Assembly: GCF_033473495.1 (NCBI RefSeq)
Contig: NC_088938.1
Coordinates: forward strand, 3,906,001-3,970,000
Direction: 5' to 3'
DNA length: 64,000 nt
Source: Cercospora beticola
Taxonomy: Eukaryota > Ascomycota > Dothideomycetes > Mycosphaerellales > Mycosphaerellaceae
Position numbers and translations under genes: made by a program. Under the pieces are notes generated by a model, which saw only the letters and a list, made by a program, of their open reading frames with translations, searched no databases and was not told the DNA's origin. This document shows, one piece after another, positions 1 through 10,499 of this stretch; the first letter of the stretch is position 1; every line of letters starts with the position of its first letter.

Positions 1-2
1 TC

Positions 3-59
3 GGTCTGACGCTGAAGGAAGCAGGTCTGGTGCCATCGGCTGCGCTTGTCGTGAAATAG
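3..59 (+). CDS. C-terminal end of a possible UBX-domain protein (partial)
   Basis: The first bases of the window read as an open frame ending GLTLKEAGLVPSAALVVK and a TAG stop at 57-59. The pattern of a small hydrophobic stretch, a Gly-Leu-x-Pro-Ser turn and a final Leu-Val-Val strand resembles the last strand of UBX domains, which bind the Cdc48/p97 N domain. Only 18 residues are visible, so the assignment rests on a short motif. It is transcribed towards the SMN-family gene, 930 bp away. It could equally be the end of another beta-grasp protein. Confidence 0.4.
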   Translation, partial: GLTLKEAGLVPSAALVVK

Positions 60-989
60 AAGGAGCATGACCGAGCTAGGCCGGTGGACCGGACGCAGAG
101 AAGTGACGGTTCGGTCGCCCTGTACGACAAGAAGAGGTCTGTATTCGACGATCTTGATCGGGTAAAACCAATTCCTGGAAGCCATGGTCACGAAAATGCC
201 GAAAAACGACTCCAACATTCCCCACGCAACGCTTCCTCTCCACGACCAACGCGGGCGTGTGCTCACTCACCAAGGCCGTGGTCACTCCTACACCCACGAT
301 ATCACTTCGTCATGCGACTGCGCGGTCCATGAAGCGAACCCGCTCTTCTACTGCACTAAAATTCTTTGGCGTTCTTTTCACGATTCTCAGCATAGCGAGG
401 TGCTGGAAGGACGGCGGTCACGGTGATGACAAAGGCGCTCTTTCATTGTTGGTGTGCATGCATTGAATGTGCATCATTCGGCCAGAGAGCCCAAAGCCCA
501 TGTGTAGATACGATCGTCACGTGTAAATGAGACACAAAACTTCGCATTGGCTCTCGTTCATGCTCCGCCGTCCCCTTCTAAGCTCACGTTCGCGTGCTTT
601 CTCCCGCTCGTTGCTTGCTTGCGGTACACATCACCCGGCCCCTCATAGCCACGCTTCGACTGGCGTCTGCGTCCTTCTTGTCAGCTATGAACGCAGCCGA
701 CGGCTAGCATCGGCTGCTGTATCTGCACGAAGCGCCAGACTGTAGCGGGATGACAGCTCGCAACCGCGAATTGGTGACGCTTATGAACCACGGCCCTGAA
801 AGGTGAGCTGCTACACATCATCTGTCCGCATTGATCAGCTATAATTCCTGTGGTTTCCGACGAGCTACTTACAGCAACGACTTGTGATTCCCATCGCTTG
901 ATGACGTTCAGGGAGATGTGGTGCTTAAAACGTGCCCCTGGCACTGCTGCGACCCTTACAGTTACACTGAGAACGAGCGCGAAAGGTCT
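60..989. other. Intergenic, no gene seen
   Basis: This stretch lies between the end of the partial gene on the plus strand and the stop of the SMN-family gene on the minus strand. It should hold both 3' ends. Open frames here are short, overlap each other on both strands and show no recognisable family. Confidence 0.5.
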
Positions 990-1584
990 TCATTCACCCT
1001 CCTGCTGCTGCTGTTGCGCTTGCATACTTTCCTGCATCTCCGTCCAAGCTTTCTGTTGACCTTCGTAGAGGCCGGTGTAGTAGCCCGCATAGTACCACGA
1101 CATCATGATATTCTTGAGGTCTTCGTTTTGTGCTGGTGGCGAGTCAGTTCTGTGTCGACGGGGGAAAGTATGCCTCGACTCACCGCCACCTATGAGGGCT
1201 TGTGGGACACTGGCGAGACCTGGAGGAGCAGCAGGAGGAGGTCGAGGAACTGTTGCTGTGGCCGATGGATGTTGGTTTGGTGATTCTTTCGATAACGGGG
1301 CGAAGTTGATGGGAGCGGCTGGAGAAGGTTTCGATGTGCCATTTGCGTTCAGGTATGCGGCTGCTTTGGAGAGCACTGGCTCTTTGGACTCAGGTTTTTG
1401 CGTGATTTCGACTTTCTCTCCTTTCTGTGCTAAGCTGTGATATTTCTGTGATAAATGTCAATGAATCTGTCCGGCTCGAATGTCGCGGACGGCATACCTT
1501 GTATTCCTCGAAAGCATCATTCCAGGAGTTGACGAGAGCCGAATCATCCCACAGCTCATCATGCGTCAGCTCTCGATTCGCCAT
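990..1584 (-). CDS. SMN-family protein (survival motor neuron homologue)
   Basis: This is an SMN-complex scaffold expected to oligomerise and help load Sm proteins onto spliceosomal snRNAs. Exons on the minus strand are 1584-1498, 1445-1184 and 1132-990, giving 163 residues. Exon 1 carries the Gemin2-binding segment, with ELWDDSALVNSWNDAF near residues 10-25. Exon 2 begins KYHSLAQKG, like the fission yeast protein. The end holds the YG-box oligomerisation helix IMMSWYYAGYYTGLYEG, followed by a short polyglutamine tail. There is no Tudor domain, as is usual for fungal SMN. The second intron (1183-1133) has GTGAGT, an ACTGAC branch site and CAG. It is 51 nt with no stop, so retention would insert 17 residues in frame. 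The start ATG (ACCATGG context) lies 199 bp from the NOP15 start on the other strand. Confidence 0.85.
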
Positions 1585-1783
1585 GGTCGAAAATGCGATT
1601 TGAAGAGCAGACCTGACGAAGGTGAAGTCAATAGTCTTTCATGTGATCGAGGCAAGTCGCGTCTCTTAGCGTCCCACCACTTTCGCCAGTCGGCAAAGTT
1701 TCGTTCGATTTTTGGAAAATAATCTCGAGCTTCAGCAACCAACCTCATTCTATCCCATTGACACCACTTATTGTACAGCAACA
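1585..1783. promoter_or_regulatory. Shared promoter between SMN-family gene and NOP15
   Basis: Only 199 bp separate the two divergent start codons, so both genes must be driven from this space. Pairing an snRNP-assembly gene with a ribosome-biogenesis gene would suit co-expression during growth. That is inference, and no specific factor site was identified. Confidence 0.5.
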
Positions 1784-2980
1784 ATGTCAGCAGATACCAA
1801 AGGAAAGAAGCGCAAGTCGGGCGAAAATGTTGAGCCTGTCGCAAAGAAGGTCAAAACCACTGCCGTTGTGAACAAATCCGCAGACCGACCTTCGCCCGCG
1901 AAATCTGCTCTCAAGGGCAGCAAAACCGCCAAAGTCGAGACTACTGTAACCGAGAAGCCGGCGAAAGAGAAGAAGAGTGGAAAGCCAGCTAAGAAGGTCG
2001 TTGAAGAGGTTGTTGTGGAAGAAGAGCCCGTCGCAGCGGAAGCCGACGACGAATCCGATGGCGGCGCAGAGCTCACACCAGACCAAACTGCCGCGCTCCT
2101 CGCTGGTTTCTCCTCCGATGAGTCTGAAGACGAAGACGATGTCGATCGCGACCAGGACGGCATTCCCATCGAGAAGCTGCCTGCACTTCCAAAGACCGAG
2201 AAAGAGATCGCACGCGAGCTGAAAATCTCGAGAATCAAGCCAAAGAAAGACGGCGCAGCAGACCCAGAGGCCACACCAGGCGTCGTCTACATGTCTCGAC
2301 TTCCACACGGCTTCTACGAGAAACAATTGCGCGCATACTTGGCGCAATTTGGCGATGTGACGAATCTCCGCCTGGCAAGAAACAAGAAGACGGGAAAGAG
2401 CAAGCATTATGCATTCGTTGAGTTCGCTGCTTCGACAGTCGCGGATATCGTAGTCAAGACAATGGACAAGTATTTGATGTTCGGACACATTCTGCAATGC
2501 AAGCGCGTGCCACCAGAGCAGGTCAAAGAGGGCATCTGGAAGGGCGCAAAAGCTGTGAAGGGTAACGGTAAAGCACGGCCGAGGAACAGAATTGAAGGCT
2601 CCAGATTGAGGAAAGGAACTGATAAGGAAGGCTGGGAGAAGCGCATCACTCGCGAGAGTGAGAGGCGGAAAGAGAAGGCTGCAAAACTCGCTGAACTGGG
2701 ATACGATTTCGACATGCCTGATGTGAAGGGTGTGGAGGCCGTGGCGGCGCCGAAAGAGATTGAACGGGCAAAGGCTGGAGCTGAGACGAAGAAGTCTAAA
2801 AAAGCGATCAAGAATGCTGAGGAGGAAGCACCGGTCGTGGAAGAGACTGTTGTGGCGGCTGTTGAGAATGGAGCGAACGGGAAGGCCGTTGTTGCAGAGA
2901 AGACGACCAAGAGGAAGACTAAGAGTGGAGAGGTCAAGACCACGACCGAGAAGACGAAGAAGAGGAAGACCAAGGCTTAA
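1784..2980 (+). CDS. NOP15: Nucleolar RRM protein Nop15/NIFK-like, 60S ribosome biogenesis
   Basis: Predicted pre-60S assembly factor acting in the nucleolus on ITS2-containing pre-rRNA. The 398-residue protein has a Lys-, Ala- and Glu-rich N-terminal half with acidic patches (EDEDDVDRD). A single RRM lies at about residues 166-242, with RNP2-like VYMSRLPHGF and RNP1-like KSKHYAFVEF. After it comes the family-typical basic helix with CKRVPPEQ and GARPRNRIEG-like features. The tail is Lys/Thr-rich and repetitive (KTTTEKTKKRKTK), consistent with nucleolar localisation. I chose the ATG at 1784 (ACAATG context), because the open frame upstream to 1712 shows no conservation and lies in the short shared promoter. 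It is a single exon. The long antisense frame on the minus strand is a shadow of this coding bias. It converges on the HET gene downstream. Confidence 0.85.
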   Translation: MSADTKGKKRKSGENVEPVAKKVKTTAVVNKSADRPSPAKSALKGSKTAKVETTVTEKPAKEKKSGKPAKKVVEEVVVEEEPVAAEADDESDGGAELTPDQTAALLAGFSSDESEDEDDVDRDQDGIPIEKLPALPKTEKEIARELKISRIKPKKDGAADPEATPGVVYMSRLPHGFYEKQLRAYLAQFGDVTNLRLARNKKTGKSKHYAFVEFAASTVADIVVKTMDKYLMFGHILQCKRVPPEQVKEGIWKGAKAVKGNGKARPRNRIEGSRLRKGTDKEGWEKRITRESERRKEKAAKLAELGYDFDMPDVKGVEAVAAPKEIERAKAGAETKKSKKAIKNAEEEAPVVEETVVAAVENGANGKAVVAEKTTKRKTKSGEVKTTTEKTKKRKTKA

Positions 2981-3127
2981 GCAAGTACATCGTAATGAAT
3001 CGGCGGGAATCGTTAACATCAGGATCCGACAACTCTGAATTCGTGTCGCTTCCGTCCGATACGGTACCATACCTGTTCTCAGTCATGGTGAACCGCCAAG
3101 CCACAACGTAGGCCTCGAGCAACCAGT

Positions 3128-3803
3128 TCAACCCAAGACGATCTCCCTCACCTGCGGCTTAGCCATCTCCCACGCATCACAATGCACCTGTCCAACTCCG
3201 GTCCTTCTCGCCGACCCGTTCTCGCCGCCATCCCTCTCAATCATCAAAACATTCACCACCTTTCCTCCATCCTCCACGCCATTCCAAACTTCATGATCCA
3301 TGCCATTGCTGTTCGCCCTCCGGAACCACATACGAGTTGTTCTCCCCAGCGTCCTCATAATCCGGATTATACGGGTAATACATTCCCCATGGCATAGGAG
3401 GCTCCGATAAGGCAATGAGTTCGACTTCTCGTAGGGAAGAGGTCTCACCCAAATGGCGGAAGTCTTGACTCAGTTCGCGAAGATCGGAAGGGGAAATTGA
3501 GAATGGAATGTGAGGGAAGATGACGCCAGCAAAGGAAGAGTTGATGAATATTTGGTGGGCGCGTGAAGTGGTATTGGGAAGGACGGGAGAGGTTTGTTCG
3601 AAATTGGAGCCCCAGAATGTTGGCGCGAGATGGACGGTGGCTGTTGGTGCGGAGAAGCGGAGTTCGCTGTGCTGAAGGCAAGATGCATCGATATCAGGAT
3701 CTAAGTAGATGTCGTCCGGCCGGAGTTCGATAAAGGGAGAAGTCTCTTTGTGGCAGTCATCTTCTCCTTCTCGATTCCTGGGTGCAAGCACAGTATACCC
3801 TCC
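3128..3803 (-). pseudogene. C-terminal continuation of the HET gene beyond an in-frame stop
   Basis: Directly after the TAA at 3806-3804 the same frame stays open for more than 150 codons, to about 3291. A second frame then runs to a TGA at 3128. It ends in the block VVNVLMIERDGG, GVGQVHCDAWEMAKP and IVLG, which is the usual C-terminus of fungal HET proteins. A 64-nt intron from 3372 (GTATAA) to 3309 (CAG) would join the two frames correctly. The region is therefore gene sequence and not 3' UTR in origin. No canonical intron I can find removes the TAA in frame. The CAG acceptor just past it gives the wrong phase, and only weak GAG or AAG acceptors restore frame. This is either a nonsense allele or an unusual splice. 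Confidence 0.6.
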
Positions 3804-5591
3804 TTACACAAGCGGCTCACAATCACTACTCGGCGCTCCAGACTCGAAACTTGTGACTCCCAAAGGATAGTCCACGCGACCTTTCCAGCCAGCCCACGAC
3901 CAAGAGGGCAGGAATGTCGGATCCGTTTCTTTTGCTTCTACGCCAAAGGCAACCTGTTTCCGACGTTCACTATAGTCGATGGGTCTCCAGACCAGCCAGT
4001 CCGTCACAAGGAGAGCCAGAGGCAACCCGCAGAGGAATCTCTCTTGTGTCTCTTTCGTCACGATGCGGAACAGCCCGTCAATTGCGTTAAGAATATCTGT
4101 CGAAACAGTTATCTGCCGAGCTGTGTACTCTCTGACTATAGCTCCATACGAATGCGCGGCGCCTGACATGGACGGACCCTCGAAATCGTCGGACGAGGGG
4201 GAAATCTCATATCGACAACAGATTGGCAGTGTCCCGTTCTTCTTCCGAAACACTTCTTGCTCATCGGCATTATGAAGACAAGTTCGGCGAACATAATCCT
4301 CGTGAAGAGTCTCTTTCGGACAGTAGAATGCAACCTGCTGCGGTAGGAACACCAATTGCCGCTTGGACATTTCGTCTTCTTGATAAGTCCATGCCCGCGT
4401 GCTCCAACGTGAGTGCCAGATCGCTGTGTCGAGAACACTCGCACGTGTCTGGATCAATCGAAAATCTTGTCGAATTGTAGCTTTGGCTTGCTGTACTCTC
4501 CTCGTTCCTTTCCGAACTCCAGGAAGTCCTTTGTCTGTGCCGTCTAGTGCAGATGCTGCAGCAACAATAGTTAGCACTGCTCGACGATAGATGTTATCCA
4601 TCTGCGTGAGCTGAATAGCTTTGTCATCCGGAGAATCCTGTATGATGCAGAGCCGATCTGCCCATAGGTATCGTTCCCCGATAGCTTGTACGACTTGGAT
4701 AGAGCCGCTGATAGTAGGTGGTACATCCTCCAAGTTGATTGCTTCGAAAAGACTCTCGTGCGTACTTTTAAGAAGTGACATGAAAGGCTCAGAAGACCAA
4801 GTATACGACAACGCGACGAAATCTGCCCCATCTGGCAAATCGACCAACTTCAACGTCTGTGTATCAATCACTCTGACTGAGCGGAGATGCGGTCGATCTG
4901 CAACGCTCTCGTCTTTTGGAGTCTTCATCACAGCCCTTAAACCCTCACAAGCGGACCCGTGATGCTCTCGACATGTCTCATAGCATCTCCTCAGAAAAGC
5001 TGGATCGACATCGTTAGCAACCTCTCGCCCAACATGGAACACTGAAACGTTATCCTCCTCCAGACCCTCATCATATCTGCGTAGAACCTGTAGACAGCGT
5101 TGATTCAAAGAGAAAAAGGCCTTCCCAGCATCACTTTCCATCCTCTGACCAACACCCTCTTCTCCCTCTTCATCTCCAATCACAACATTCTCAAACCTCG
5201 TAAACTGAACCTGTAGACTCCATTCTGCGCGCAAACCACGCGGAGAAGAAGGAATAGTCTCAATCGTATGCGACTCGGGAATTGTACAATGTATTCGATT
5301 ATTCTCATGAAAGGAATCCAGATCAAGATCCAGACTTTTCGCGAGTTCTGTGACGAACCGACAGAGCGCGCAGCTTTGAGTGACCACAATACGGTCTAGC
5401 CATCCGGAAACAGGGAATGCTAGGTAACCAGGTTTTTGTTCTTGCGCAGCTTGGGTGGACATTGCATTTGGGTAGAGCAAACGATTGAAGATCTCGTCGC
5501 AGGTGACGCATAAATCCCCGGTCGGGCAGAGAGGTCTTGCAGTGTATATTGGTAAAGACCATTTTGCTGGATTCGCGTTTGATTCGTCCAT
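3804..5591 (-). CDS. HET-domain (heterokaryon incompatibility-type) protein
   Basis: HET proteins are cytosolic regulators of fungal self/non-self cell death. Many are uncharacterised paralogues. The predicted product to the first stop is 595 residues. The N-terminal part has CPTGDLCVTC-type cysteines. The HET core starts at DFVALSYTW and contains YLWADRLCIIQD and MDNIYRRAVLTIVAAA, the three conserved blocks of the domain. It then has the usual WSTRAWTYQEDE block and WSWAGWKGRVDYPLG. The first ATG in frame is at 5591, and the frame is open somewhat further upstream without one. The reading frame stops early compared with the family, with recognisable family C-terminus continuing downstream (see the adjoining entry). 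The family identification is secure. Whether the gene is intact is not. Confidence 0.8.
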   Translation of the reverse strand: MDESNANPAKWSLPIYTARPLCPTGDLCVTCDEIFNRLLYPNAMSTQAAQEQKPGYLAFPVSGWLDRIVVTQSCALCRFVTELAKSLDLDLDSFHENNRIHCTIPESHTIETIPSSPRGLRAEWSLQVQFTRFENVVIGDEEGEEGVGQRMESDAGKAFFSLNQRCLQVLRRYDEGLEEDNVSVFHVGREVANDVDPAFLRRCYETCREHHGSACEGLRAVMKTPKDESVADRPHLRSVRVIDTQTLKLVDLPDGADFVALSYTWSSEPFMSLLKSTHESLFEAINLEDVPPTISGSIQVVQAIGERYLWADRLCIIQDSPDDKAIQLTQMDNIYRRAVLTIVAAASALDGTDKGLPGVRKGTRRVQQAKATIRQDFRLIQTRASVLDTAIWHSRWSTRAWTYQEDEMSKRQLVFLPQQVAFYCPKETLHEDYVRRTCLHNADEQEVFRKKNGTLPICCRYEISPSSDDFEGPSMSGAAHSYGAIVREYTARQITVSTDILNAIDGLFRIVTKETQERFLCGLPLALLVTDWLVWRPIDYSERRKQVAFGVEAKETDPTFLPSWSWAGWKGRVDYPLGVTSFESGAPSSDCEPLV

Positions 5592-5925
5592 TGGCTGCTC
5601 CGATGCTCCAAGTCTCAGAAAGCCAATGTGTACGTGCGACAAGTAGAAGGTGCAGTAAAGTCGCGATCAATGCTCGAGCTGAATCCTGCAGGTGGGACAA
5701 GAGCACTAGTGCACGCCACCAATTGACGAAACTTACATGCTTAAGGTGCACATATGTGCCATACAGCTTTCAGAAGTAATCATATCGTTTTGAAGAATTC
5801 TATTGAGCATCACCCTCTTTCCAGAACGCCTGTCGCTGTATCCTATTTACATATCTGCATCGCTCTGTATCCGTGGTATCATCCATTCATTTCCAATCCT
5901 CAACACTCCGGTGAAAGAAAAGAAT
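5592..5925. other. Intergenic, 5' of HET gene and 3' of GDH gene
   Basis: Both neighbours are on the minus strand. The stretch should hold the HET promoter and the GDH polyadenylation region. No further gene was seen. Confidence 0.5.
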
Positions 5926-7422
<1,497 letters not shown>

Positions 7423-8433
7423 GATTGCGGATATGCTCGGTCGAGGATGTTCGATGTCAGTAGTAGCTAGTGGTATTCGGGATTGTTAAGAGGATTCGAT
7501 AACTCAGATACAGGAAGAGTCAGGTCCGAGATGAGGAAGAAGTGAAGAGGAAAGAAGTGAGGCGGAAACAAGCTGAAGAGCAGAGGTGAGGTGAACTTAT
7601 CCGGTTCTGCTTCACCCCATCGTCGCGCCTACCGCGCAATCTCTCAGGCTGGACCCTCTCAGAGCAGTAGCCAAACCATGCTATTGCTCGATTCCAACAC
7701 GTCAACGGCGCCGTGGAAGAGCGCGGATCCCAGCTGGCCAGGCAGAATCGGACGATTGCACTGGGTGGACAATTGCCAGACAGCGTGCCGCAGCACCCAC
7801 TCCAGCATAATTTGTTTGCCCCATCCGCGTCGATTCTGCAGGCGACGTAAGAGCGCGTACAGCAGCGCAGAGGGTGGTGCATGTCATTTTTTTGGTCGCG
7901 AGAGTCTGATAAAGAGGCGAGCGATAAGAGCTGTGAGCTTGTGATTGGGTTCCCTGCACCAGGGAGCGCCGGCGTCGCAATGCAGGGAAGCCAAGCTTTC
8001 TGCTCCATCGATGCTTGATGAGCCCGAGATCGGCGGATGTGGGATGAGAGAACGCGGGCTCCATCTGCCAGCGCGAATTCACGAACTGCATTCGGGAAAA
8101 TGAGGAAGTTGATGCGAGACTCCGAGTCCGCAGAGGCCGCCGACAATCTGTGCCATGACAGGCGGTATTGACTACTCTCGCTGCGCGTTGTGTCTTGGCT
8201 GTACATCGCAACTCCGCCTAGAAAAGTCTTCGACACAAGCCGTGGTCTGTGGAGCCACGTTCTTTGCTTCCGTCCAGATGCACTGCTGTGTGCATGAACC
8301 TTGGACTCCCAACCTCTCATCAACGATCGTTTCTGTGGCCAGAAGAGCATCTGTGCTCGATCGTTGACTGACCGCATCTATGCTGACTTTGTGAGGTGGC
8401 ATTAGTATGGTAAACCAGAGCCGCTCACGGATC
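7423..8433. other. Promoter region of gdhA; no gene
   Basis: About 1 kb separates the gdhA start from the MCT1 stop, both on the minus strand. A 285-codon open frame on the minus strand inside it has no recognisable motif and unusual amino-acid composition, and I treat it as chance. Confidence 0.5.
7908..7928 (+). promoter_or_regulatory. Paired GATA sites upstream of gdhA
   Basis: TGATAAA and CGATAAG lie 15 bp apart on the plus strand, about 490 bp before the gdhA ATG. Both fit the HGATAR consensus of AreA/NIT2 nitrogen regulators, which are known to act on fungal NADP-GDH genes. Paired sites are typical of functional AreA elements, but short motifs also occur by chance. Confidence 0.35.
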
Positions 8434-9716
8434 CTACTCCTCCTGCATGTTCTCGGTCGAATCGAAGTCGCGGAGAAACTCCTCAATCTCCTTGGGTGAG
8501 GTGACTCCCCACACTCCCCCGCCACGAACAGCGCCGCGCATACCGACTTCCTTGCCGACCTGCACGAATGTTAGCTTGCTGGTGGAAGCGAACGACCACC
8601 ACACCATGCACTTACCAAGTTGCGACCAACTTTGCCAGGCCCAATTCCTATCCATCGTTTGACCTTCTCCTCTTGATGCAGGTACACAATGCTGTCATGC
8701 CAGAGAACAGTTTCCACACACTGCCTTGCAAGCAGATCCTTGAGCTGGTCCTTGTTCTGAAAGGGCCTAGCAGACACATTGCTGATGCAAGGCATCAAGC
8801 CCGGCCATACAACGAAGTCCTGGTCTTTGTGTGTAGGCGAAGGCTGATACAGGAGCTTCTTCATGAGCTCCGCTGCCGGCTTCATGAGCGGGCTGTGGAA
8901 AGGGCTGTCAGAGCTCAGCCGCACAGCTCTGGGATCGTGTCCTCCGAACTGCCTAAGATGTGTCATCAATTCGTTGATTCTCTTAATGCCACCAGACAGC
9001 ACGATCTGGTTCTTTGAGTTGACGTTCGCGATCAGGACCTGTTGTACAGGTGGCAGATCGGTGTCCGAATGACTGTCCGTCTTCGCGCCTTCTGATGTGT
9101 GTCCCAGGAAGCTGTGTATAGCTTCCACCATGCCTTGCAATCGATCTGCCTCGCATACCAGTGCAATCATGCCCACCTCCTCTTTCGCTTCCTTGCTGCA
9201 CTTCGCCATGCTCTCTGCTCTTCGTCTCACCAGCTTGAGCGCGTCCAGATCACGTAGATAGCCGCCTGCGACCAGCGCAGCGAACTCGCCCAGTGAATGA
9301 CCCAGGGTCACATCCACGCGATCAGTAAGTTTGAAGCCAAATTCCTGCTCCAGCACTCGCAGCACAATCAATGATGTCCACATAATCGCCGGCTGTGCAT
9401 TCTCCGTCGCTGTCAATTTACTGTTCGGCCCCTCTTCTATAATCCTCGACAGAGGCTGCTTCAGTGTCTCATCCATCTGCTCTAACAGAGGCTTGACTGT
9501 TCGAGGAAATGCCTCTATCCAGTCCGCTGTCATGCCCACGCGTTGTACACCTTGCCCGGGGAAGAAGATGGCTGTTCGCGGGTGCTCTTTGGGCTGTATC
9601 GTAGACTGCCATCGTGTCTGAGCGGCTGCGTATACTGCGGATCGTATTGAAGGCGGGAGTGATAGTAGGGCGTTTCTCGTGGTCGGGAGCTTCACGGAGC
9701 TCGATAAGACGGACAT
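8434..9716 (-). CDS. MCT1: Mitochondrial malonyl-CoA:ACP S-malonyltransferase
   Basis: It transfers malonyl from CoA to mitochondrial acyl-carrier protein in type II fatty-acid synthesis, which supplies the octanoyl precursor of lipoate. Exons are 9716-8616 and 8559-8434, giving 408 residues. The intron is 56 nt (GTAAGT...CAG), and the junction rebuilds GRNLVGKEVGMRGAV. The first 40 residues are rich in Ser, Arg and Ala with no acidic residues, as in a mitochondrial presequence. Then come FFPGQGVQRVGM (oxyanion loop), the nucleophile elbow VTLGHSLGEFAALV with Ser near residue 141, and SSDSPFHSPLM with the catalytic His. I used the ATG in ACCATGTCC at 9716. It is divergent from the LRR gene. 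Confidence 0.92.
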
Positions 9717-10499
9717 GGTGGCGTGTCGCACTGAGCTGGAACCAATGCTAGCGTACTGTATCTGTGTGTGGTACGCATCGAGCTATAGCGAAACACGAAA
9801 GGATGTACGGGTAGGACTGTGGTTGTTGGCGGTCCGGAGCGGTTCGAGACGTGTTTGTATAGCCACACATCCTCGGATCAATGGCGTTCGTACAGGAGCT
9901 CCCCACTTGACAAGACGTGACGAGACCTCGTCTCTTCCTGCCAATTCTCTCACCTGCACCACTTCACATCATCCGGCAAGACTTCTCCTCGATTGCCACC
10001 AGGCCGGCCAGACAACACTGTCATGGCGTGTGCGCGTCGGTCCTTCTCTTCGGGGAGCTGGAAACAACATACCTTGGCAAATTCGAGCTCGGCATGTTTT
10101 TACAGCCTCAGCACTACCGGTGGAAAATGACACTATGACTCCAAGGGCAAAGCACAAACATAGGCATGATAGGAGGAAACTGTAGTTGCGAGACAATTCG
10201 GATGCCAGGAGTTTCTAGAGAGTAGCAGCACAAGACGCAGGAAGGCACTGAACTGCATGCGCATGCTTCACATCAGCCTTGTGGGTCCTGGTATCGATTA
10301 AAACCTTCACATGTCGAAGCATACTAGGTCCACAGCATTAACCATTTCCGCCAGACTGGGTGACTCAGGACAGGAGTCATCACAAATTGCTGTCTAGCCA
10401 CAATCGCTCGTTACTCAAAAGCGGCATCATCTTTCCTTCAGCGTCCACTTGTCAGTTGACTTCATCAAACACCTAAAACGAAGCAGTGCTAAGCCCATC
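9717..10499. promoter_or_regulatory. Divergent intergenic region MCT1 / LRR gene
   Basis: 783 bp separate two divergent start codons and must contain both promoters. Open frames inside are short and without recognisable motifs. No specific site was identified. Confidence 0.45.

Noticed and set aside
1787..3070. 427-codon open frame antisense to NOP15
   Set aside because: It exists because of the Lys/Glu/Ala-rich codons of NOP15 and is rich in Leu, Cys and Arg without any motif. The RRM on the other strand is decisive.
7520..8377. 285-codon minus-strand open frame upstream of gdhA
   Set aside because: No motif, odd composition (many Cys, His, Arg, Ser), other frames equally open. It lies where the gdhA promoter must be.
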